A DNA stretch of 64,000 bases from Actinoplanes auranticolor. Its GTDB lineage: Bacteria; Actinomycetota; Actinomycetes; Mycobacteriales; Micromonosporaceae. This document shows positions 17,958-26,103 of the stretch, piece after piece. The notes under the pieces were generated by a model that made no database searches, was not told where the DNA came from, and saw only the letters and a list, made by a program, of their open reading frames with translations. The DNA lies in the NCBI RefSeq assembly GCF_018332655.1, contig NZ_BOQL01000016.1, positions 1 to 64,000 of the forward strand, given 5' to 3'. Position 1 is the first letter of the stretch. Every line of letters starts with the position of its first letter. A program made the translations under genes and the position numbers.

Positions 17958-18571
17958 CGAGTTTTCTCCGCTGCGGCCGCGAGGCGCTGCTGGCCGAGGT
18001 CGACGACCTCGACGCGGCCCTGGCCCTCTATGCCGCGCTGCGGTCGGCGGCCCTGCCCGGGGTGGTCGACCTGGTGCCCGCCGCCCGGACCGTGCTGATC
18101 AAGATCGACCCGGCGGTCACCTCGCCGGCGGCCGTCCGCGAGGCGGTAGCCGTTCTCCCCGTGGACACCCGGCACCGGGCCACCGGCGGCACGGTGGAGA
18201 TTCCCGTGCGCTACGACGGGCCCGACCTGGTCGAGGTGGCCGAACGCACCGGGCTGAGCCCGGACCAGGTGGTCGCGCTGCACACGGGTGCACGGTGGAC
18301 GGTGGCCTTCGCCGGGTTCGTTCCCGGCTTCGGCTACCTCACCGGCGGTGACCCCCGGCTCGACGTGCCGCGGCGGGACTCGCCCCGTACCCGGATCCCG
18401 GCCGGCTCGGTCGCTCTGGCCGGCCGGTTCTCGGGCGTCTACCCGAGCGACAGCCCGGGTGGCTGGCAACTGATCGGCAGCACCACGCAACGCATGTGGG
18501 ACCTGGACCGGCCGGAGCCGGCCCTGCTGGTCCCCGGCGTCGAGGTGATCTTCAAGGCGGTGGACCGATGA
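17954..18571 (+). CDS. pxpB: 5-oxoprolinase subunit B (KipI family)
   Basis: 205 residues. The KipI/allophanate-hydrolase subunit-1 signatures are present: [18 protein letters not shown] followed by [20 protein letters not shown] and the [13 protein letters not shown] strand. It pairs with PxpC to form the catalytic part of the oxoprolinase. The start ATG overlaps the preceding stop (ATGA), and its own stop overlaps the pxpC start the same way, so the block is translationally coupled. Confidence 0.95.
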   Translation: MTSFLRCGREALLAEVDDLDAALALYAALRSAALPGVVDLVPAARTVLIKIDPAVTSPAAVREAVAVLPVDTRHRATGGTVEIPVRYDGPDLVEVAERTGLSPDQVVALHTGARWTVAFAGFVPGFGYLTGGDPRLDVPRRDSPRTRIPAGSVALAGRFSGVYPSDSPGGWQLIGSTTQRMWDLDRPEPALLVPGVEVIFKAVDR

Positions 18572-19494
18572 CCATGACGATCCTGCGGACCGGACCGCTG
18601 ACGGTGATCAAGGACGAGGGCCGGCCCGGGCACGCCGGGCAGGGGGTGGCGCCGTCCGGGGCGGTGGACCGCGGTGCCTACGCCCGGGCGAACGCGCTGG
18701 TCGGCAACCCGCGCGGGGCCGCCGCGCTGGAGTGCACGCTCGGCGGCCTGCGGGTCCGTTTCGACGAACCGGCGACGGTCGTGCTGACCGGCACCGACGC
18801 AGTCCTCACTGTGGACGGTACGCGGACCGCGGTCGAGGAGGTCGTCAGCGTCCCGGCCGGCGCCGAGGTGGCGGTGACCATGCCGCGCCGGGGTCTGCGC
18901 AGCTATCTCGCCGTGCGCGGCGGTCTCGCCGTGCCGCCGGTGCTGGGCTCACGCTCCACCGACCGGCTCGCCGGGATCGGCCCGCCCAAGCCGGCCGCCG
19001 GCGACACCCTGCCGATCGGCCCGTCCCCGGCCGCCCCGTCTCCCGCCTCGCCGTCCCTCACCGCGTCGTCCGCCCCCTCGGCTTCCCCGGCCGCGTCGTC
19101 CGCCGGCTCGCCCTCCGCCGAGGGTGTCGACGGGCCGGCCGATCCGGACGCGCCGCTCGAGGTCGACCTCGGGCCGCGCGCCGGCTGGTTCACCGCCGCG
19201 GCGATCGAGACCCTGCTCAGCGCCGAGTTCACCGTCTCACCCAGCAGCGACTCCGTCGGCCTGCGGCTGGACGGGCCCGTGCTGGCCCGCGCCCGCACCG
19301 AGGAGCTGCCCAGCGAGGGCGTGGTCCGCGGCTCGGTGCAGGTGCCGCCGGACGGGCACCCGATCGTCTTCCAGGCCGACCACCCGGTGACCGGCGGCTA
19401 CCCGGTGATCGCCGTGCTCACCCCGGCCGCCGCCGATCGCGCCGCGCAGGCCCGGCCGGGCGCCCGGCTGCGGTTCGTGGTCGCGCCCGAGTGA
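18568..19494 (+). CDS. pxpC: 5-oxoprolinase subunit C (KipA family) with Ser/Pro/Ala insert
   Basis: 308 residues. The N-terminal half (GPLTVIKDEGRPGHAGQGV, GLRSYLAVRGGLAVPPVLGS) and the C-terminal half (FTVSPSSDSVGLRLDG, ELPSEGVVRGSVQVPPDG, GGYPVIAVL) are typical biotin-independent KipA/allophanate-hydrolase sequence. Between them, at about residues 152-200, lies a low-complexity stretch of Ser, Pro and Ala that ordinary PxpC proteins lack. It sits where the two subdomains join, so it is probably a flexible linker that leaves activity intact. Confidence 0.93.
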   Translation: MTMTILRTGPLTVIKDEGRPGHAGQGVAPSGAVDRGAYARANALVGNPRGAAALECTLGGLRVRFDEPATVVLTGTDAVLTVDGTRTAVEEVVSVPAGAEVAVTMPRRGLRSYLAVRGGLAVPPVLGSRSTDRLAGIGPPKPAAGDTLPIGPSPAAPSPASPSLTASSAPSASPAASSAGSPSAEGVDGPADPDAPLEVDLGPRAGWFTAAAIETLLSAEFTVSPSSDSVGLRLDGPVLARARTEELPSEGVVRGSVQVPPDGHPIVFQADHPVTGGYPVIAVLTPAAADRAAQARPGARLRFVVAPE

Positions 19495-19527
19495 CGGGCC
19501 GGGCCCGGCGGCTGATTGACTGACCGG

Positions 19528-20169
19528 GTGACGACGGTCGAGAAGCCCGGCTCCGCGGCCAGGGCGGTGGAGCAGCTACGCAGTTCGATGATCAACGGTG
19601 AGCTGGCGCCGGGCACCCGGCTCTCCGAGTCCTCCCTGACCGGTCCGCTCGGCGTCTCCCGCAACACCCTGCGGGAGGCGTTCTCGACGCTGATCGAGGA
19701 GGGGCTGCTGGTCCGCCGGCCCAACCGGGGCGTCTTCGTGGCCAGCCTCACTCCGGCCCAGATCGCGGACATCTACCGGGTGCGCGTCCTGCTGGAGTGC
19801 TCGGCGCTGGAGCAGGCCCCGACCGATCCGCCGCGCGCCGAGGGGATGCGGGCCGCAGTCGACGAGGCGCGGCGCGGGGCCGCGGCCGGTGACTGGCGTG
19901 CCGTGGGTACGGCGAACATGCACTTCCACGAGCAGATCGTGGCCCTGGCCGGCAGCCCGCGGCTGGACGGCTGGATGCGTCAGCTGACGGCCGAGCTACG
20001 GCTCGCCTTCGCGGCGGCCCCGAACATCGAGGCGCTGCACAGCCCGTTCGTGGCGATGAACGACGAGATCGCCACGAGATACGAGGCCGGCCGGGCCCGC
20101 GAGGCGGCGCAGATGCTGCGCGACTACCTGCTGACCTCCGAACGCGTCGTGCTGGGCCACCTGCCCTGA
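19528..20169 (+). CDS. GntR-family regulator (FCD type), likely regulator of the pxp operon
   Basis: 213 residues with a GTG start. The winged helix-turn-helix is in residues 20-70 (LSESSLTGPLGVSRNTLREAFSTL through RPNRGVFVA) and an all-helical FCD ligand-binding domain follows. It lies 33 bases after pxpC on the same strand. FCD proteins bind carboxylic acids, which suits 5-oxoproline or glutamate, and their operators look like the paired site at 15071-15107. In B. subtilis the corresponding position is held by an IclR protein, KipR, so the regulator has been exchanged. An in-frame TTG at 19516 is a weaker start. Confidence 0.9.
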   Translation: MTTVEKPGSAARAVEQLRSSMINGELAPGTRLSESSLTGPLGVSRNTLREAFSTLIEEGLLVRRPNRGVFVASLTPAQIADIYRVRVLLECSALEQAPTDPPRAEGMRAAVDEARRGAAAGDWRAVGTANMHFHEQIVALAGSPRLDGWMRQLTAELRLAFAAAPNIEALHSPFVAMNDEIATRYEAGRAREAAQMLRDYLLTSERVVLGHLP

Positions 20170-20175
20170 CCCGGC

Positions 20176-20910
20176 TCAGCGCGCCGGCAGCAGGTCACGC
20201 AGGCCGAAACCGTCCTCCACCACGGCGTCCGGCTCGGGGAAGGCGGCCGGGTCCTCACGGTCGGTGCGCGACGACCGCATCAGGATGACCGCGGCGGCGT
20301 CGGCGCGGCGGGCACACACGACGTCGCGCTGGCGGCTGTCCCCGACGAACCAGCACTTCTCCGCGCGTACGCCCAGCTCACGGGCGGCGCGCCAGATCAT
20401 CTCCGGGTTCGGCTTGCGGACCCCGGCCTCGTCGCTGTAGATCTGCGCGGTGAAGAGCCCGCCCACGCCGGCCTTGGTCAGGAAGTCGCGGTGCGCGGCG
20501 CCGCACAGGGTGTTGCTGACGACGGCCATCGGCAGCTGCGCGGCGCGGGCGGCCCGTAACGCCTCCGGGATCCCGGGGCGCAGGGCCCACGTCGAACGCC
20601 AGGCCCAGTCGTAGCTGAGCTTCGCGGCGTGCAGGCGTACGGCGTCCTGCGCCCGCCGCGGCCAGTCGGCGGTGACGAAGCGCTGCCAGACCTCGGCGTG
20701 GCCGAGCTCGTCGGGATGGTCCTCGTCCCGCCACCCCGCGTACGCCCGGTCCCCGGCGGTCAGCGACCGGTTGATCTCGCCCGGCGTGAGCAGTCCGTCG
20801 GTCAGGTTGTAGATCCGGAGCACCAGCTCGGGCGGCGCGGGATCCTGCGGCGGGGCGTCGGCGAGCACCCCGCCGAAGTCGAGGAGCAGGGCGGCCGGAA
20901 CGCTCAGCAT
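20176..20910 (-). CDS. HAD-superfamily hydrolase
   Basis: 244 residues. Motif I reads LLDFGGVL, with the nucleophilic Asp but Gly in place of the usual second Asp, a variant seen in the YihX-like HAD-IA branch. Motif II is AVVSNT, motif III includes the Lys of VRKPNPEM, and motif IV is FVGDSRQRD. Likely a small-molecule phosphatase or dehalogenase-like enzyme of unknown substrate. GGAGG precedes the ATG. It converges on the GntR gene with six bases between stops and is the last of three same-strand genes starting at 22642. Confidence 0.85.
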   Translation of the reverse strand: MLSVPAALLLDFGGVLADAPPQDPAPPELVLRIYNLTDGLLTPGEINRSLTAGDRAYAGWRDEDHPDELGHAEVWQRFVTADWPRRAQDAVRLHAAKLSYDWAWRSTWALRPGIPEALRAARAAQLPMAVVSNTLCGAAHRDFLTKAGVGGLFTAQIYSDEAGVRKPNPEMIWRAARELGVRAEKCWFVGDSRQRDVVCARRADAAAVILMRSSRTDREDPAAFPEPDAVVEDGFGLRDLLPAR

Positions 20911-20933
20911 GCCTCCAACCTATCGAGCCGGGC

Positions 20934-21695
20934 CTATCGCCCGCCGCCGGCCCGCAGCGTCCAGGCACGGACCCCGCCGACGATGCCGGCGGTGTTGGGC
21001 ACCACCACCACGTCGTCGCCCATCCGGGCCAGCTGGGTGGGAGTGATCAGCCGCGAGTTCCCGCCGCCGAGATAGATCCGGTCCCAGAGGAAGACCGGGC
21101 GCAGCCCCTCCACCACGTTGCGGACCCGCCGCGACCAGAGCGCGTCACCGAGCCGGCGCCGCTCGTGCTCGCCGATGTACGTGTCGTAGCTCATCCCCCA
21201 CCGCACCGGCGCCTGCGACATCTCCAGGTGCGGGGCGAGCTGCCCGCCGTCGAACAGCGCGCAGCCCAGGCCGGTGCCCAGGGTCAGGATCAGCTCGCAG
21301 CCGGTACCCGCGACCACTCCGGCGCCGTGTACCTCGGCGTCGTTGAGCACCAGCGTGGGCAGCCCGAACGCCTCGGCCAGCGCGGTCCGCGCGTCGAAGC
21401 CGTGCCAGGCGTCGACCAGCTCCGGGTCCACTTTCGTGCGGGGACCGCTGCGGGTCACGTAGTGCGGCGTCGCGACCACCACCCCGTGGCGCAGCATGCC
21501 CGGCATGCCGACGGTCACCCGGTCCGCGGTCGGCAGCCGCTCGCCCAGCTCGACCAGCGTCTTGACGAACAGATCCGGGGGCAGCGGATACGGCGTCGGG
21601 ACGCGCAGCGGCTGGGCTCGCATCGTGCCGGCCTCGTCGAGCACCGACCCCTTGATGCCACCGCCGCCGCAGTCGATCGTCAACGTGAAAGCCAC
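20934..21695 (-). CDS. ROK-family kinase, polyphosphate glucokinase-like
   Basis: 253 residues. The phosphate-binding loop IDCGGGGIKGSVLDEAG at the N-terminus, VGMPGMLRHG, NDAEVHGAG (with the catalytic Asp) and the ELILTLGTGLGCALF second phosphate motif identify an actin-fold sugar kinase. The closest match in style is the actinobacterial polyphosphate/ATP glucokinase group, but the zinc-binding CxCGxxGC motif of other ROK kinases is absent. The sugar is unproven. GTG start at 21693-21695; a CACACT -10-like element ends five bases upstream, suggesting a leaderless message. Confidence 0.85.
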   Translation of the reverse strand: MAFTLTIDCGGGGIKGSVLDEAGTMRAQPLRVPTPYPLPPDLFVKTLVELGERLPTADRVTVGMPGMLRHGVVVATPHYVTRSGPRTKVDPELVDAWHGFDARTALAEAFGLPTLVLNDAEVHGAGVVAGTGCELILTLGTGLGCALFDGGQLAPHLEMSQAPVRWGMSYDTYIGEHERRRLGDALWSRRVRNVVEGLRPVFLWDRIYLGGGNSRLITPTQLARMGDDVVVVPNTAGIVGGVRAWTLRAGGGR

Positions 21696-21730
21696 GCCCC
21701 AGTGTGCAACGTGCGTCCGGCGGATGACAG

Positions 21731-22642
21731 TCAGAACCTCGCGAACGATCGGATCGGCATCCGCGGGCCGAACTTGGGCGCGCTGATCCCGCCGGCCGCG
21801 AGCAGCTCACACACCCGGCCCCGGTGGCCGGCGAACGGCTCCAGCAGCTCCAGCATCCGGGCGTCGGTGCCACGGGCCTCGCCGGCCAGCGCCCAGGCCA
21901 CCGTGTTGGGGATGTGGAAGTCGCCGACGCTGACCGCGTCCGCGTCGCCGTACGTGGTGCGGACCACCTCGGCCGCCGTCCACGGGCCGATGCCCGCGAT
22001 CGCGGTGAGCCGGCGGGTCGCCTCGGCGCTGTCGGCGCACTGCTCCAGCCGGGCGGCGGCCACGGCGGCCCGCTGCAGGGCCTGGGTGCGGCGCTGCTCG
22101 ACGCCGAACGGATGGAAGACCCAGTACGGCGTCGCGGCGACGGCCTGCGGGTCGGGCGGCAGCAGCAGCCCGGCCGGGCCCGGCGCCGGCTCGCCGAAGT
22201 GCTTGACGATCGCCCGGTACGCCCGGTGCGCCTCGATGCCGGTCACCTTCTGCTCCAGGATCGCCCGCAGCAGCCGGTGGAAGATCTGGCCGGTGGCGGG
22301 GAAGCGTACCCCCGAGAAGGTCCGGGCCAGCCGGGCGATCAGCGGATGGGCCGCCGCCCGGGCGGGGAAGTCACCGAGGTCGTCGCGCAGGCCGGCGATC
22401 GCGTCCGCGCGATCGACCAGCCATTCCGCGCCGGGCCCGTGGCCGGTCGCGGTGACCTCCGCGCCGGCGCGGGCGAGGTGCAGAGAGCCAGGACCCTCGG
22501 GGGTACGGGCGGAGAGCCAGAAGTCACGGTCGTCGAACGTGCCGCAGGGGTCGTAGCGGACGACGAGCAGGGAGCGCACAGTCCGGGCGAAGTGGTAGCC
22601 GTCCGGCAGCTGCAGCCGGCGCGTCGTCGTCACCCGGGACAC
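21731..22642 (-). CDS. AlkA-like DNA-3-methyladenine glycosylase (HhH-GPD)
   Basis: 303 residues. The C-terminal helix-hairpin-helix reads LTAIAGIGPWTAAEVVR, and the catalytic Asp follows in VSVGDFHIPNTVAWAL, the HhH-GPD arrangement of base-excision DNA glycosylases. ILEQKVTG marks the preceding helix. There is no iron-sulfur Cys cluster, so it is AlkA/OGG-like rather than MutY/Nth. It would remove alkylated or oxidised purines. GTG start; the ROK kinase follows on the same strand after 35 bp. Confidence 0.88.
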   Translation of the reverse strand: MSRVTTTRRLQLPDGYHFARTVRSLLVVRYDPCGTFDDRDFWLSARTPEGPGSLHLARAGAEVTATGHGPGAEWLVDRADAIAGLRDDLGDFPARAAAHPLIARLARTFSGVRFPATGQIFHRLLRAILEQKVTGIEAHRAYRAIVKHFGEPAPGPAGLLLPPDPQAVAATPYWVFHPFGVEQRRTQALQRAAVAAARLEQCADSAEATRRLTAIAGIGPWTAAEVVRTTYGDADAVSVGDFHIPNTVAWALAGEARGTDARMLELLEPFAGHRGRVCELLAAGGISAPKFGPRMPIRSFARF

Positions 22643-22728
22643 TGTGCCACCATCCTGGCGCCCGGGCCACCTTCCGTGCGCCGGGTCATCTCCCGCCGCC
22701 CGGCCGACCGTCCCGGGGTGCGGACATG

Positions 22729-22766
22729 CCGATGGCCCTGACCGCGCTCCTGGTCAGGGCCATCGG
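22729..22766. terminator. Strong bidirectional hairpin
   Basis: A perfect 15-bp stem, CCGATGGCCCTGACC (22729-22743) with GGTCAGGGCCATCGG (22752-22766), around an 8-nt loop. It would stop transcription coming from the Asn/Gly-rich secreted protein gene before the glycosylase. Confidence 0.85.
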
Positions 22767-23011
22767 TGCGGGTTGGCGGACACCCGAGTCGGTCCGCGTC
22801 ACCCGGTAGTGGCGGAGCTGCGTAGCTCGGCCCGAGCGGTCCCGCGCCTCCTTTCGTCAGCCGATTCCTTACTCGAACCGCCTGCCGCAGGTCTTGCCGT
22901 CCTCAGGGGGGTGGACGGCGGCCGGTCCCGACGGGGGGTCCCTCGCGGGGCGGCGTCACCTCAGGTGGCGCGCCCCGCGGGGTTCGGTCCCGGTGCGGCA
23001 GGGCTCCGTAC
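22767..23011. other. Gene-free stretch downstream of the Asn/Gly-rich protein gene
   Basis: 245 bp without a credible ORF. It contains a G+C-rich imperfect hairpin near 22940-22985 (CCTCGCGGGGCGGCG facing CGCGCCCCGCGGGG) close to the stop of the upstream gene. A GGTTCGAG-like string on the minus strand near 22870 does not fold into a tRNA T-arm. Nothing else is recognised. Confidence 0.4.
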
Positions 23012-24310
23012 TCAGTTGTTCTGGTTCTGGTCGTTCTGGTTCTGGTCGTTGTTGTTGCCGCCCTGCTGGCCACCCTGGTTCTGGTCGCCACCCTGGTTCT
23101 GGTCGCCACCCTGGTTCTGGTCGCCCTGGCCCTGGTCGCCCTGGTTCTGGTCGCCCTGGCCCTGGTCACCCTGGTTCTCGTCACCCTGGTCCTGGTTACC
23201 GCCGCCGCCGACCCGGATGCGCACCGCGTCGAAGGCGGGGGTCTGGTTGGCGCGCTGCATCATCGGGATGCGGTGCGAACCGTCACCGGCCCACGAGGCG
23301 CACTGTGCATCGCCCTCGGCGGGCAGCCCGGCGACCTGGATGGTCACGGTGTCGGGGGCGCGGCCACCCTGCCGGTCCTCGGTCGCCACGAAGAACGCGG
23401 GGACCGGAGCCGGGTCGGGAGCCTCGTTGGTGCTCGCCAGCATGCGGCAGGCGGTGTGGAAGTGACCCCGGACGATGCCGCCCTGCAGGATCGAGCTCTC
23501 CACGTAGTACCCACCCTGGCCGGCCGCGAGGAAGCGGTCACGGATCAGGTTGCGGGTGCTCACCTTGAGGGTGAACGGCGTGTTCGGGGCGACCTCGGTG
23601 GGCGCCTCGGTGATCAGCAGCGAGGGGTTGTTCTCCTGCGCGCCGACCTCACCGAACTCGGTGGAGACGCAACGGTTGCCGTTCTGGAAACCGTCGTGCG
23701 CGTCCAGCTGGCTGTTCTCACAGCTGTTGGCCAGGATGCCCAGACCGGCGCCCGGAGGCGGGGTCGCGGCGCCGCCGCCGTTGTTGCCACCGTTGTTGTT
23801 GCCACCGTTGTTGTTGCCACCGTTGTTGTTGCCGCCGGTGTTGCCGCCGCCGGTGTTGCCACCGGTGTTGCCGCCCTCGCCGGCGTTGGTGCCGTTGCTG
23901 GTCGAGGGGGCCGGGGACGCGGCACCGCCGTTGTTGCCGCCGTTGCCCTTGCCGCCGCCGCTGTTGTTGCCGGCGTTCTGCATGACCCACTGCCGGCAGC
24001 GGGCGCGCATCTGCGCAGTCGTCGGCACGTCGCCGGCGCCGTCGTCCGCGTGCTGGGTCACCTTGCCACCGTTGGTGGTGTAGGTGCCCTTCTTGGTCTT
24101 GGTCGACAGCTTCGCCGACTTCGGGGCCTGGAGGTTGTTACAGGCGGCCAGAGCGCGCTGGGTGGAACGCTTGGTGCTCGCGTCCGAAACCTGCGTGACG
24201 GTGACGATGCCGCCGAAGGCAACCAGGGTGGCTACCGCGGCGATGATCCGGCGCCGACCGGTGAACCACTTTGACTTCGAGGATTCGCGCCGGTACTGCG
24301 ACCTTCGCAT
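23012..24310 (-). CDS. Secreted Asn/Gly-rich repeat protein of unknown function
   Basis: 432 residues. A basic N-terminus with one hydrophobic segment (about residues 20-42, IIAAVATLVAFGGIVTV) acts as signal or anchor. The middle carries a run of Gly-Asn units (NNNGG repeated, about residues 115-185), then a globular part with four Cys residues (NSCENSQLD, NRCVSTEF, FHTACRML, DAQCASW). The last 55 residues are Asn/Gln/Asp/Gly repeats. I do not recognise the globular domain. It follows the DUF4142 gene by 98 bp, downstream of an ECF sigma/anti-sigma pair. GGTG before the ATG is the ribosome site. Confidence 0.8.
   Translation of the reverse strand: MRRSQYRRESSKSKWFTGRRRIIAAVATLVAFGGIVTVTQVSDASTKRSTQRALAACNNLQAPKSAKLSTKTKKGTYTTNGGKVTQHADDGAGDVPTTAQMRARCRQWVMQNAGNNSGGGKGNGGNNGGAASPAPSTSNGTNAGEGGNTGGNTGGGNTGGNNNGGNNNGGNNNGGNNGGGAATPPPGAGLGILANSCENSQLDAHDGFQNGNRCVSTEFGEVGAQENNPSLLITEAPTEVAPNTPFTLKVSTRNLIRDRFLAAGQGGYYVESSILQGGIVRGHFHTACRMLASTNEAPDPAPVPAFFVATEDRQGGRAPDTVTIQVAGLPAEGDAQCASWAGDGSHRIPMMQRANQTPAFDAVRIRVGGGGNQDQGDENQGDQGQGDQNQGDQGQGDQNQGGDQNQGGDQNQGGQQGGNNNDQNQNDQNQNN
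23050..23190. repeat. Short tandem repeats encoding the Gln/Asp/Gly tail
   Basis: An 18-bp unit, CACCCTGGTTCTGGTCGC and close variants, is repeated several times and encodes NQGGDQ-type units. Codon use within units is nearly uniform, which suggests recent slippage or expansion. Confidence 0.7.
23775..23890. repeat. 15-bp tandem repeats encoding Gly-Asn runs
   Basis: The 15-bp unit CCACCGTTGTTGTTG occurs at least three times in a row, followed by shorter CCGGTGTTGCC variants, encoding the GGNNN and GGNTG runs in the protein on the minus strand. Confidence 0.7.
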
Positions 24311-24408
24311 GGTGACACCTTTCTCTGTCGCACACGTGGCGGGCGGTGGAGCAGCCGCCTGGGGGTGATGCCGTACGGCCTGGTCGGCTGGCCAGGTCGG
24401 ACCGTCCG

Positions 24409-25188
24409 CTATCGCGTCCGGAAGATGCGCATGGTGGTGATCACACCGGCCACGAGGGCACCGGCGAGAACGAGGAGGATGACCGAGGTGTTCACGCCCG
24501 GTACACCACCGGAGCCCGCCGCGGCGAGCATGGCCGCGTCGACCGGCACCGGACCGTTCTCGGCCGGAGCCGCGGCGGTCGGCAGTGCGCCGTAGTCGAC
24601 GATGCCGCTGCCCTCCAGCAGGGTCATGTGGGTCATCACGAACTGGTTGGTCTGCTGGGCCAGCTTGCGGACCGCGTCGTTCCGGGTGCTGGCCCGGATG
24701 GTCGCGATGGCGGGGAAGATCTTGCCGTGCGCGGCCCGCAGCCGGTCGATGTAGATCTGATCGAAGACCTCGGGCGACGGCGCGTTCTTCATCTCGTTGA
24801 GCCAGCCCTGCTGATCGCTGTTCGGCTGGTTCGGCAGCGCGATGCCCAGCTTCTTGGCGACCGCGATGTCGAGCTTGTCCAGCACGACGTGCTGCTGGGA
24901 GATGGTGCGGCCGATCTTCACGATCTCCGGGTTCTCGGACTTCTCCACGGCCATGTTGCCGGCCGGAATCTCCCAGAGACCCGCCAGGCGGACCTTGATG
25001 ACGAAGTCACGGTCGGCGGCGCTGGCACTGCTGCCCTTGCCGGAAGCGGCGTTCTCCGGCGGGATCGGGACGGGGAGGGGTTCTGCGGCGCGGGCCATTC
25101 CAGCCGGCGCCAGCAGGACCGTCAGGACCATTGCCAGGACGCCCACCAGCCAGCGGTGATACCGGCGCGAAGAGCGGGCGGCAATCAT
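24409..25188 (-). CDS. DUF4142 exported membrane-anchored protein
   Basis: 259 residues. A signal peptide (about 1-35, ending AGMARA) precedes a helical DUF4142 domain (DFVIKVRLAGLWEIPAGNMA, ISQQHVVLDKLD, MTHMTLLEGSG), a ferritin-like fold predicted in exported proteins. A single C-terminal transmembrane helix (VILLVLAGALVAGVITTM) and a short RTR tail follow. The function of the domain is not established. GGAGG lies eight bases before the ATG. It belongs to the envelope gene group downstream of the ECF sigma factor. Confidence 0.85.
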   Translation of the reverse strand: MIAARSSRRYHRWLVGVLAMVLTVLLAPAGMARAAEPLPVPIPPENAASGKGSSASAADRDFVIKVRLAGLWEIPAGNMAVEKSENPEIVKIGRTISQQHVVLDKLDIAVAKKLGIALPNQPNSDQQGWLNEMKNAPSPEVFDQIYIDRLRAAHGKIFPAIATIRASTRNDAVRKLAQQTNQFVMTHMTLLEGSGIVDYGALPTAAAPAENGPVPVDAAMLAAAGSGGVPGVNTSVILLVLAGALVAGVITTMRIFRTR

Positions 25189-25248
25189 CTTTTACACCTC
25201 CGACAACGATTCGGGTAAACAATTCCGGTGGCCTGTGGCCGGTCGAGC

Positions 25249-25270
25249 GAAACGCTACGACGAGCGTTTC
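25249..25270. promoter_or_regulatory. Inverted repeat upstream of the DUF4142 gene
   Basis: GAAACGCT (25249-25256) and AGCGTTTC (25263-25270) form a perfect 8-bp inverted repeat with a 6-bp centre, 61 bp before the start of the DUF4142 gene. There is no T-run, so an operator is more likely than a terminator. The binding protein is unknown. Confidence 0.4.
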
Positions 25271-25395
25271 CGGTCGGGCCCGGGAATGCGATGTATTTAG
25301 GCCCGATTTAACGAAGACTTATAGACTTCCGAGCATTCGTGGCGGTGGCCGGCCGACGCCGTGGGCGTCGACCGGCCGCCACCCGTGCAGGTCGA

Positions 25396-26103
25396 TCAGT
25401 AGCTGTAGTCGGAACCCGAGTCGGCGCTGCCGGCGTCACCGGCCGAGTCGCTGCCGCCCTCTTCCTCTTCGTCCGACGGCGGCGCGACAGCCTTGGACGG
25501 AGCCGGAAGACAGGTCAGGTTCTTCTTGCCGTCGGGAGTGATGACGAACCACTTCTTACCGACGTTCTGGCCCTTCCACTGACCGGGCTTCTTGTCACCG
25601 ACGTAGGTGTAGACCGGCCACTTGTCGATGGTCAGCTGCAGCGTGCCGTCCTCGCGGACGACGGTGCCGACCTTGTCCGCGTCGACGCCCTTCAGCTTGG
25701 GCTTCTCACCCTTGTTGATGACCGAGGGCGGCCAGACCTTGGCGCAGTCGCCGTTGCACTCGGAGACGACCTTCGGCTTCACCTTGTCGTCGTCGAAGCG
25801 GTACAGCACGAAGCCGTCCTCGTTCTGGACCGTCTCGCCCATCCGCTTGACCTTCGCGGCGTTGAGCTCCGAGGTCGTCTCGTCCTCGCTGAGCTCGGGA
25901 GCCTCGGCCTCGTCACCCTCGGGTGCGTCACCCTCCGGCTCGGCACCGGGAGTCGGGGTGGCGGTCGCGTCGACAGCGTTCGCCGCCGGCTCCGCGCCGT
26001 AGTCACTGGCATTGTCCAGTCCCGCCGGGGCGCAACCGGTCAGCACGAACGCCGCCGCGATAGAGGCGCCGACGACCTTCAACTTCCGCTTCTCCGGTAC
26101 CAC
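25396..26103 (-). CDS. Lipoprotein with COG4315-type secreted repeats
   Basis: 235 residues. A lipoprotein signal with lipobox LTGC puts the lipidated Cys at residue 24. An acidic linker rich in Glu, Pro and Thr is followed by two repeats of the COG4315 family, each with the Yx[FWY]xxD-like motif (LYRFDDDK and VYTYVGDK) and a CNGDCAKVWPP segment. The tail is acidic (DEEEEGGSDSAG). Anchored to the outer face of the membrane; function unknown. The GTG at 26101-26103 has GGAGG eight bases upstream, and only this start places the lipobox correctly. Confidence 0.88.
   Translation of the reverse strand: MVPEKRKLKVVGASIAAAFVLTGCAPAGLDNASDYGAEPAANAVDATATPTPGAEPEGDAPEGDEAEAPELSEDETTSELNAAKVKRMGETVQNEDGFVLYRFDDDKVKPKVVSECNGDCAKVWPPSVINKGEKPKLKGVDADKVGTVVREDGTLQLTIDKWPVYTYVGDKKPGQWKGQNVGKKWFVITPDGKKNLTCLPAPSKAVAPPSDEEEEGGSDSAGDAGSADSGSDYSY

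Noticed and set aside
22860..22900. Possible tRNA T-arm (GGTTCGAG on the minus strand)
   Set aside because: Flanking bases do not pair to a T-stem and no acceptor stem or anticodon arm can be formed.
22770..22960. Possible riboswitch in the gene-free stretch
   Set aside because: I compared it with remembered c-di-AMP (ydaO-type) and other actinobacterial riboswitch motifs and found no matching core; the next gene downstream is a DNA glycosylase behind a strong terminator.
23775..23890. CRISPR-like array
   Set aside because: The repeats are 15 bp, directly adjacent without spacers and in frame within a coding sequence.
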